This document shows positions 1 to 9,000 of a stretch of 22,469 nt of DNA, in pieces. This DNA is from Phoronis ovalis (Eukaryota; Phoronida; Phoronidae). The translations under genes were made by a program, and so were the position numbers. Below the pieces are notes generated by a model. That model was not told the origin of the DNA and made no database searches. It saw nothing but the letters and a program-made list of their open reading frames with translations. Within the stretch, counting starts at the first letter, position 1. Each line of letters starts with the position of its first letter. The stretch lies in NCBI GenBank assembly GCA_028565635.1, contig JAOXYB010087829.1, positions 1 to 22,469 on the forward strand. The letters are read 5' to 3'.

Positions 1-151
1 CTTATTTGTAGCTATGGCAGCTACAACTCATTCTAATAAAATCAGTAGTTAGTTATTGCTCCCACTGCTATCATTTGTCCCGTTAATAATCAGACATTCT
101 TTTTCCCGTTAATTACAGGCCCGTCAGATGGAGAGGGGTGTGTTGGATGCG

Positions 152-342
152 AACGCACCCCCCTTTTGAAATGGGAGGAACATATTTAATGATAACGCAC
201 ACCCCTTTTGAAATGGTAGGACCATTAATGTAATGTTAACGCACCCCCTTTTGAAACAGTAACGCCCCCTTTTTGTAATAGTAACACCCCCCTATTTGAA
301 CTGACCGGAAAACCTCCACGCACCCCCTCCCCCTTTGGAACA
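152..342. repeat. GC-rich ~22 bp imperfect tandem repeat inside element A
   Basis: Repeated unit resembling GCACCCCCTTTTGAAACAGTAAC. Copies begin near 154, 196, 241, 263, 285 and 320, with a stray copy near 502-516. The copies from 241 to 300 are head to tail at about 22 bp; earlier ones are spaced by ~42 bp. Strand-biased C runs make it stand out from the AT-rich surroundings. Confidence 0.75.
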
Positions 343-544
343 GAAAGAAATCTTTATTTTTTTTTGACATTAGCACTTATTTGGGCGTATTGTTACGATA
401 GGAGTGGAAATGGCCTTTTTTTTGCTTGTCAATTTTTTCTGGCATGCAGCACGGAAACGTTTCTGAAATCAGTAATTCCGAAAACACCACAAACACACCC
501 TCCTTTTGAAAAAGTGTCTGTCGGCCCTGAATTATGCCCCATTT

Positions 545-617
545 TTAAATCGCCACTACAAACTGTTGGCATTCTTAAATCGCCACCACAAACCAGTTTG
601 TAGTAGCGATTTAAAAA
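545..617. repeat. Inverted repeat (hairpin) inside element A
   Basis: The left arm near 545-567 reads TTTAAATCGCCACTACAAAC. It pairs with the right arm near 592-617, which reads GTTTGTAGTAGCGATTTAAA, with one mismatch. A degenerate third copy (TTAAATCGCCACCACAAACC) lies between the arms. Confidence 0.7.
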
Positions 618-726
618 TAGGGTATAATTAACGGGAAAAAGAGTGTCAGATTATTAACAAGAAAAAGGATAGCAGATAATTAACGAGAGCGATAACTAAC
701 TACTGATTTTAATTAGAATGGTTACA

Positions 727-1091
727 ACCGTGACAACGTAACTGAGTTGCAGTCGTAAAATCTAGTACATAGATTCCAATTTTTGTGTACAAATCTTTGA
801 CTGAAAAGCTGCTGTTCAGTGTGAAATAACGTACCAAATTGGTACCAATACCATGAGCTCTGTAGCTGTTTGAATGATGCAATACATTTAAAATTATTTA
901 ACAAACATACATGTACTTTATTACCCTGACTATACCGCTGGGAGTAAACCAGACCTTCAGTTCAGCACCCGCTTTTGATATGTATGTTTTGTATGTGTTT
1001 GTGCACTGCTGAAACTTTAGTTTATGGCTACTGAGTGACAAAAAATAATACTACCATAATAGGTTTTACTGAATCATATTTTCAATTTTAG
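727..1091. other. HRG1-like intron, remainder
   Basis: AT-rich sequence ending in the acceptor ttcaattttag. I looked for the first HRG1 exon (helix 1) here and found none. Confidence 0.6.
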
Positions 1092-1259
1092 GAATTTTTG
1101 CCGCTGTATCTCTCTACACTCACATTCAACATAACAGAGGATACTGGAAGGACAATGTTGATCAGTTGAGATATTATATGTTGTTAGGCTGCTTTGTGCA
1201 GTTAGCTGGGGTGTGTGGTTTTGTTGTCTACTTAACACTGGCCATCACACAACAACAGC
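1092..1259 (+). CDS. SLC48A1: HRG1-like penultimate coding exon
   Basis: Begins with two bases completing a split codon, then encodes the end of helix 2 with the conserved TH, the YW loop and hydrophobic helix 3 (MLLGCFVQLAGVCGFVVYL). It ends in phase 1 on a single C, followed by the donor GTAAGT at 1260. Confidence 0.87.
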
Positions 1260-1898
1260 GTAAGTACATGGTTTCCATTTTCTTTTCTGGTCTTAACTTG
1301 CATTAAATTGGCCTCCAGGGGAGGAATATCTGCAGGGGAAAACAATGGGTCCAGGCAACAATGCCATTCCATCCTTCCAGTTTGGATACTTATTTCTTCA
1401 CTGAAAATTACCCATTTGCTGGTACTACATATATTAATTTCATTAAGTTGTCCTTTTTCACATTCCTATAATAATATTTAGGTATGCAATAAAAAGAATT
1501 ACCATCATGGATTTGAATAGCAAGTACCCGATTTGCCTGTTAATTTCCAAAGTATAGTCAGTGTTCACACAGAAGTATCCAAAAATTCCAAAGTGCCAAA
1601 AAACAGCAACGTTCAAATTTTGTAACAAGTAAATTCCACACTTAAAGCTGTATATACTTTCACATACAGCAGTACTCAGTCTTACAGGTAAATTTGAACT
1701 GAAAATGTATTTATTATATGCTGTATTGCTTTCTTTGCAGAGTTGACACCAAATGATGATGGCTTTTATTTAGCATGTGTGTGGACTTTCATGACATGGA
1801 AATGGGGTTTCCTTCTATTTTATTTCTCAAGAACATATAAAAGATTGCACGAAGAATCATATGCACTACTTGGAGACTCCCCAGACATAAACAAGTGA
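1092..1898 (+). CDS. SLC48A1: Heme transporter HRG1-like (SLC48A1 family), 3' part
   Basis: Partial gene with two coding exons: 1092-1259 (acceptor ttttag, donor GTAAGT) and 1741-1898 (acceptor ctttgcag, stop TGA 1896-1898). HRG1 proteins are small four-helix transporters that move heme out of endosomes or lysosomes into the cytosol. The visible 107 residues cover helices 2-4. A His in helix 2 (SLYTH) is followed by YW, as in human HRG1 (THVMYMQDYW). Helix 3 ends in LTLAIT, close to human LVLAIT. Helix 4 holds CVWTFMTWKWGFLL, matching human SVWSFISFKWAFLL. The tail has FSRTY, resembling the FARKY heme-transport motif described in worm HRG proteins, and ESYALL, which fits an acidic dileucine sorting signal. 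Exon 1, encoding helix 1, is missing because it lies left of the window. The joining phase (xGA) predicts a Gly, as in human GVLALW. Family is sure; orthology within the family is inferred. Confidence 0.88.
1260..1740 (+). other. HRG1-like last intron
   Basis: 481 bp, GT-AG (GTAAGT ... ctttctttgcag). Low-complexity AT-rich sequence; no gene or clear repeat seen. Confidence 0.8.
1741..1898 (+). CDS. SLC48A1: HRG1-like last coding exon
   Basis: Completes a Gln codon with AG, then encodes LTPNDDGFYLACVWTF, helix 4, the FSRTY motif and a short cytosolic tail ending DSPDINK, stop TGA. Fifty-two residues including the split Gln. The exon-exon phase fits exactly. Confidence 0.88.
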
Positions 1899-2227
1899 GA
1901 AAAGAGGCTTGTGTACCATTTTGCATAATAGTTCAGTGATAGGATATGCATGTACAGTAATCTATTTTTATTGAGATTTTATACCAAAAAGAGGTCAAAT
2001 ACAAACTATTGTTTACTATACAGCTGTAGAAACAAGTATATGCTTATGTATCTAATCACAACAGTACACATTGTTAGTGCACATACACTTTTCTACCTAT
2101 ATGTTTGGTGTTCAAATGTGAGACAACAGATATACTCAACGTGCGTTAGATCACACGCTACTTATTAAATTTATTTGAATTAAAATTTTAAAATGAAAGT
2201 TTCTGTGACACATTACTATTTGTATGT

Positions 2228-2233
2228 AATAAA
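2228..2233 (+). terminator. Candidate poly(A) signal, HRG1-like gene
   Basis: AATAAA, 330 bp past the stop. Further + strand AATAAA hexamers at 2538-2543 and 2709-2714 are alternatives. Confidence 0.5.
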
Positions 2234-2302
2234 TAATCCAAGCAAAAATAACATTTGAGAAATGTTAGTCAGAAAACCGTCCTTTAATGCTATGATTAAT
2301 AT

Positions 2303-2315
2303 TTTATTATTTATT
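2303..2315 (-). terminator. Candidate poly(A) signals, separase
   Basis: Two AATAAA hexamers on the - strand (2303-2308 and 2310-2315), about 490 nt past the separase stop. A nearer ATTAAA variant is at 2704-2709. If the distal pair is used, the two genes' 3' UTRs may overlap. Confidence 0.4.
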
Positions 2316-2799
2316 TTATATGTAGACATTAAAGATGCAGACATGTCATTATTATGAAATGTATTTAAAAGTGTCAAGTATCTCTGGAATTGGAAATGAG
2401 AAATTTACTGCTGAGAAATAAGAACTCCTACTAGAAGTTGTAGTGTCAAATAATGTTATAGTTTTACTAGACTACTACATAGAAAAATGTTACTGGTAAA
2501 TTATTAAAGCTGTTATGTATTTGATTATAAAAGATAAAATAAACAAAACATACTTTTGAATTACAGGTATATAACTTGAATCATTTTTCTTCCTCCAGAC
2601 ACAAATTAAGGTTCTTAATATTTTAAATTACCATTGAACTATATCTGTTTCAACCATCTTTTAAATCACATCTATGCTGCATGATTTACTTAACACAATT
2701 GTGTTTTTAATAAAATCACATGTCACAAGTTTCTGCGAGCAGAAATATTCACAATTTGTCAGTATGTGTCTCACTGATACCTGACATAGGTGTATATGT

Positions 2800-3004
2800 C
2801 TACTTTTTAATATAAATGGGAAGTCCATATACAACAGGTGCTGCCCCCACCAGGTTGCCTACTTTACACACATCTCTTGATTTACAAACAGCTTCAAGTA
2901 AGGACATGCTACCTACTGCTGGGAGCCAGTGTTTCAGTACTTCAGCCAAGAACCTATCAATATCTTTGTCAGTTACATCCCAAATGTTGCCAAGGACAGC
3001 TGGG
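2800..3004 (-). CDS. ESPL1: Separase exon 25 (stop codon)
   Basis: Residues 2269-2336, stop TAG at 2800-2802. PAVLGNIWDVTDKDIDRF corresponds to human PLFLGNLWDVTDRDIDRY, and VGAAPVVYGLPIYIKK to IGAAPIAYGLPVSL. The acceptor follows a strong T tract (tctcctcttttttttag). Confidence 0.97.
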
Positions 3005-6000
3005 CTAAAAAAAAGAGGAGACAATTTTAACTAATTACAGGTTGCCCCTATACTGTAATAAAAATAATTTACATTCTGTTTATAAACATTGTCTTCTCCC
3101 CACGAAACCACTGTTAACCATTCATACACATATTGTTTTCTAGCTGATGAATCAATTCAGAAACGCTTGGAGCTGTTTCAGAGAAAAAACATGAGGGAAG
3201 GCACTTTATTTCCTATCCCGCAAGCCACATAATTAAATTCTGTTGTCTATTGTTTACTACTATAATGACAAATAACAATCTCCCACAAAAATAGTAAAAA
3301 CTACCTCCCCCCACTATGAGAAACAGTAGACCTCTAGTTCCTAGTCATGTAGAAACAGATTCCAGCTGTCACAACTCAATTCCTCAATGAATTCCAAGGT
3401 TACAGATTATTCATGCAATCTAACTGTAGTGTATCAATAATCTTAATAATAATAATCAAAATAATTTACAATAATATATTAAATAATTTACCAGCCAGCC
3501 ATAAGGTAATTTAACACAACACCATCTCCTTCCAGCTGTCCCTGTATGTTTAGACGGCTACTGCTACAACCAATCAGAAATGCTGCAGCTTGAACATTCA
3601 GTACTTGTATTTCACACTTTCTACTGAAGTACTTGCTACCACTCCCATGACCACAATATCTGCAAATAAAAGTACAATGATTATAAAACAATGACTTAAT
3701 CTTTTTTCAAAAAACATTTCATATTCCTGTTATTTATGCAAAGCATTTATTATGAACAATTCAAATTTTAATTACTTATTTGTGTAGTTAATCACAAAAG
3801 ATTGCTATGAAATCAGTTGGTCATTACACGTTTCCTTCATGCACCACATCCATCAGCCTGCTGTAAAATGCACTACCATATTTTCTCTAATAATTGACCC
3901 GTTTTAATAATCGCCCCTCTAGTGACTAAAATAAATCAATAATCGCCCCCTCTAATAATCGCTCCCGGGGCGGCAATTTGAGTTGAAGACTCATTTGAAT
4001 TAATATGAGATAATCACAGTTTAATTCATTTATATTATGTGTAGCTGATTAGCTCTTTTTGGATGATGTGTGGGTTTTAAGGAATATTATACTATTATTT
4101 ATAGTAATATTTCCTCAAATTATCTTTAATAAGGGTTTTGGCTCCCAAAACAACTTCGGATCACCTCTAATAATATTTCCAATAGAATTTCCATGCCGAG
4201 TACGACAGGACGTGATTTACGCTTCTCACCGATGACTTTCACAATAATTGTATTTCCGCATTAAACAAGCAAAGTGGTATACCACTGTACAAATTTATCT
4301 AGGTACGCGACTAACAAAATAAACTTACGGTTTTTTAAGGTTTCTAAGTTTTTTCTTTTTGAAAAAAAATTGCATTGCACCCAGAATTTCGCTTAAATAA
4401 GCAAATTTTATTTGACAGCCTTCAAGATCTGCCTTATGTAATGCAAACAATAGATTTATAAAATCTTCAGACCAGGAGTACAAAGAAGTCAATAAACGCC
4501 CCCACCCCATAAAAGCATTTTTTTAAATAATTGCCCAGGGCGATTATTAGAGAAAATACGGTACTTAAACATTCAAGAATAACACCTTCAAGCAAAAACA
4601 AAACGTTTGATCTAGAAAAAATAAGCACTTAAAATTTACATACACAAACAGATCATGTTGAGTTAAAGCCTCCTTTAGTTCATCAACTGTAGGAGGCCGG
4701 GCAATCAAACCTCTCCAGCCCTTTTTGCTACAAGAGAACAAACATTTTGGTTAACTGATATTTTTGCATTTCTCATTGACACATCCATACATTATCAAAT
4801 GTTTGCTACCTTGAAATGATTCTATTTGTACAAAAGGAATTGTACTCTGGTATATACAAGCTTATGCATTATTGAATGAAATGCAGGACATGGACTCAAC
4901 TACAAAACATGATACATTTCTATTACTAACCATCTACTTTGTAAGTCTATGATGAATAGATTTTGGCAGTTATGTGCAGTAATCATCTTTACTTTGCTAC
5001 TTCTATCCTACCTGCGAAACTGTTCTTTGAAAGTTTCTTCAGTACTGCTTAAATTATTGTCAGGGTTCAATACATAATAAACATTTCTTGTGTTTACACC
5101 ATCATTGTACACTGGATTATCAATCATGGCTCTTAGATGTGATTGGATAAAATATAGTGATGGCATTCTGCAGACTGGGTGATTCCTCAAGATAGGTATG
5201 CTCTCCCAAGGTAACTGACTAATGGCCTGAAACAACAAAAATAATCAGAAACATCACACAAATGATTAAAGCTGTTCCAATAAAAACTATGGTGGGACGG
5301 GAAGGACATGTTTCCCTGGGTAGTCGTAATAGTACTGTAAGTCAGTGGCTAATGTCCGATGAATAGCTCTTATGACAAAGTATTATATGGTACTGCCAAC
5401 CATAGATGATCACTAACTACTCAGCTCAATATTGGTCACAAAACATGAAAATAACCAAACACTTCAATTACAAGGATCCTCCGTAATCTAGATATAGAAA
5501 ACTTCCTCTCCAGCACTTTGTCCAAATCTATATTTTATTATGTACAGGAAAAAATATGGAGAATTCTTTCCATTTAAAAGACTTCTGGTCTTCAACAATT
5601 ATGTAAACAATTTCATCATTAATTTATTAAAATGTGCATTAAAAGTTGATGTATCATTTAGTAACCCAGCGCAATCATTTGAAAGAAAATAGTATTCAAA
5701 AAAACTGTTGCTTTGAAGAATGGCTCACTTTATCGAGTACTAGTATTACTGGATGTCTAGAGCTAATAGACATATTCAGCTTCTTGTTATGTCGTTGAAT
5801 CAGGGTCACTAGATCATGAATTTCTTTGCTGATGTGACTCAAGCTGGTCAAGTAACATATACCGACAGTTAACTCATCTTCTGACAGTGAATGAGCACAG
5901 TCAATCAAGGCCTGCAACAAACGAAGTACCATACAGTTTATCAAAATGTATGCAATCATGTCACTGGCTGGGTTTCTATGCAGTCATTTTACCATATAAA

Positions 6001-9000
6001 ATCAACTGCTGTTGACAACTTTACTCTTTTTTAATTTTTATTGTAACAATATTGTTATAACAGTACTTAAACATAATATTCATTGTAAAGTTGAATATTT
6101 CGTGATATAAAAATATTAATCAAGAGTTGAAGAATATTTCATATTTATTACGCATTTAACAACTGCATGAACCATCCTACCTCTATCAGTTGCAGGCTAC
6201 ATTCTCCACCAGATACAGCATCACACTCAGCTTTCATCTCTTTGGCAGCAGTATACAGTTTCTTGGCATCATCTTCATTTTTGTGAATTCCTAGTAAAAC
6301 ACCTTTCCAACAACCAATGCACTGCTCCATATCAAAATTCAGCAAAATCTAAACATAAGAACGAAATAAATTGAGAGATATAAAGTACATGACAGTCAAA
6401 CAATTCATAAAACAGGACCCATTTAAATGTACAAAAAGGTAGTTGTGGTTTTTGACTTTATTATTGCTTAATTGAATACTAGTGCCCTTGTCATATATTA
6501 TTAATCTTGTGTGGCTAGCATTTTTCACATACCGTAGTTACTTTAATAGCTGTCAATGCTTTGACACTAATAGCAAATTTTTGCCATTAATATAACACAA
6601 CATAAAATTCGTAATGTCAAATGATGCCACTACCTGTAAATAACTATCTTGTTGTCTTCTCTCAGACCACCATTGAGCTCTATCTGACACTTTCATAGTC
6701 TCTTTACTAGCAGATAAAATCTTATTAAATTCTATAACGGCTTCTTTACACTGAAACAAACATAAGCATTCATTGAATTTGTAGATAACTGATTTTATGA
6801 CATCATTGTATACATTGCTTCCACATTCAAAGATATCAGATTCCATTTTGCACTTAAACGATTTGCTATAACTTATGATAAAAAAAATAATTTCAATGAA
6901 GCATCTTAGTTAGTTGTTATAAGAAAACATATAAAACAAGGATTGTTTATTAAAAAATTATTTGGAATTTGAAGAGTTTTCACTGCAATTAAGCTAAATG
7001 GAATTTACAAGTGCATTTTGTGGGTACTAATATTACCTTTGACCCTGGCACATGAACAACTGTGGGCTCTTGTCCTCTTCTACAACGTGTGACAACTAAC
7101 TCATTACCAGAACATACTGGGATAGTCAATAATGATATCTGACAAACTGTCCAATCTGAAAATTTATAAAATTTTAAAATGCCCATTTAGATATGCAAAC
7201 CCTTGCTTTCTGCTTTAATATTTACGATTTTGTTTCAAACATGGAATTGTGAATAGTGATAATGTGCATGCAGTATTATACCAGTATGCTTTTTGAAAAA
7301 TTAGAAATTTTGAGGGAAAGCACCCGAAGCATGTGTAAATTTCACAGTGTAAGATTGCATAATAAGCTGGTAAGAACGCTTTATGTATACGAGAGGGTTA
7401 TGATATCGTCTTATCCCATCATCATTTTCTAGGTATAAGTGGAGCAAATATACCCCAAAAAGAGCACAACATTATACCTAACAGCCACATTATTTTCAGT
7501 TAGAAAGATCACATGGATGCTATATATTACAAACCTTCAGGCAAGGTGTTGATAGCTTCCCTAAAATCTTCCTGCGTTTTATTAAATGCTAACAATTCCC
7601 TGCATTCTATAAGCTTTTTTACTTCCTGACACATGTAAGATCCGTTAGAAGCTGATTCTTTCTTTAGTTTCCTATAAACAATACATGAACTCATAAAACA
7701 TTGAGCAATTACTAATTACTGTAAACTTTTATTGCTAGTATTGGCTCCAAATACAGTAAGTTATTTGTCCATAGTGATTACAATTTAATTATTGGTTACC
7801 TTATCTTATTTCCAATGCTAGCTATTGCTGTATGACGGAAAGTGACCGACAATGATTCCGTCAAATAATAAGCTGCATCTTGATTGGAGGAATTCAGATT
7901 CCAAGCAATCAATGACTGACAAACGTTTCTGTACATGACTGCTGGTGGATTGCACCGAATACTGTTGAAACAGTTGATGAGCTTTGTTTTCATTGACTCT
8001 AGATAAAAAAAATAAGAAATTTTAAAGCATTATGTATTTCACAGTGATAGTACTTTTGCACTTAATGTGTATATATGAGAAGTATTTAGAAAGAACTTAT
8101 TTTCACACATAGCTTCTACATCAGTTCCTCATTTCACACAATACTTTGTGCGGTTCAGTACCAACAATGCCTTAAATCTTGTTAATACTGGACGAGATCC
8201 CAGAATCCTTTGCACAGTGCAACCGATTTCTTGTTTAAGTAGCAATTGCAAACTGCTGAATGACAATGGAAAGCAGTGAATTGCATGCTGCTGTGTGACA
8301 ATGGAAACCAACAAATCAAAGTTATGTGAACAGTCGAAATAATATACTGCAGTTATGTTTTTTATATGTATTCCCGGTCCTACTTCACGCATGTTTTAAT
8401 AATATACTTCAGTTATGGTAAGCCCGTATATAGAATTTAGGGCCTAATACGAAAGAAGAAACCTGGCAAAAACTCTGTTGCGGTTGAGATATAATACACT
8501 GGGGCTAATATGATGGACTAAATAGCTTAGTTGTTAGAGCATTAGACTGAAGAGCTAAAGGTCTCTGATTCAATTCCCAGTTTTGGCAACTTTTTTTACT
8601 TGGGGACTTTTTGGTGGACACTACATTCTAGTCCAATTTAGCAGATCATGTCTTAATAACTAGTTACGTCACTGATAACAAAGAAATAAAAGTTATGGTA
8701 TCAAACAGAAAAAATAATGGAAATAGTAAACAAGTACACAAGGTCCTCTTGGTAAGAGGAGAGAAGTTTAAAAATACGACAAGTGACACACAGGCTTTAC
8801 ATTACATTGCCAGCTGGTAATATTACAAAACAGAATTTTAATGTGTAAACAAATATCAAATACATCTTTCTGTTTTTTATTAGCAAGTCATGTAGATAGA
8901 TACAAAGTAGTAAACATCATTTTAAAACCAGTTCTAAGCAACTAAAACAATTTACTGCTTTACTGTAAGTGACAGCAAGCTCCTTTGTAATACTAACCTA

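Larger units (their letters stand above)
22..726. mobile_element. Non-autonomous inverted-repeat DNA element (MITE-like), element A
   Basis: About 705 bp bounded by long terminal inverted repeats: roughly 22-115 on the left and 626-726 on the right. After the short outer ends the arms share AAAATCAGTAGTTAGTTAT nearly exactly, then GCTATC, GTTAATAATC, GACA and TTTTTCCCGTTAATTA, with a ~10 bp indel. The interior holds GC-rich tandem units and a hairpin, and no credible transposase. It sits in the HRG1-like intron, upstream of the penultimate exon. I could not assign a superfamily or a clear target-site duplication. The 79-codon ORF across it (364-603) has no recognisable domain. Confidence 0.75.
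1899..2799. other. Convergent intergenic region with 3' UTRs
   Basis: About 900 bp between the HRG1-like stop and the separase stop, which point at each other. It must hold both 3' UTRs. No coding exon is supported; the 72-codon ORF at 1950-2168 lies in the HRG1 3' UTR and has no recognisable domain. Confidence 0.7.
7999..8997 (-). other. Separase intron 15
   Basis: 999 bp after the long exon 15. Holds two pairs of short direct repeats and a + strand tRNA-Phe-like sequence (separate entries). No coding exon: the 87-codon frame at 8129-8392 has no family match. Confidence 0.75.

Noticed and set aside
152-342. CRISPR-like array
   Set aside because: Units are imperfect, mostly head to tail with no unique spacers of constant length, and the DNA is from an animal.
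364-603. 79-codon + strand frame with a hydrophobic start
   Set aside because: It lies wholly inside element A, runs through its repeat units and hairpin, and does not resemble helix 1 of HRG1.
4325-4510. 61-codon - strand frame in separase intron 23
   Set aside because: It is inside MITE element B, and no separase sequence is missing between exons 23 and 24.
8129-8392. 87-codon - strand frame in intron 15 as an extra separase exon
   Set aside because: Covers direct repeats, has no good splice sites in phase, and exon 15 joins exon 16 exactly without it.
8516-8588. Functional tRNA-Phe gene
   Set aside because: Acceptor, anticodon and T stems carry mismatches that a working tRNA-Phe would not tolerate; kept as pseudogene or SINE head.
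8993-8998. In-frame TAG after exon 15, suggesting the long open frame is a complete single-exon gene
   Set aside because: A GTTAGT donor overlaps it, and splicing there joins in phase to exon 16, which continues the separase alignment.
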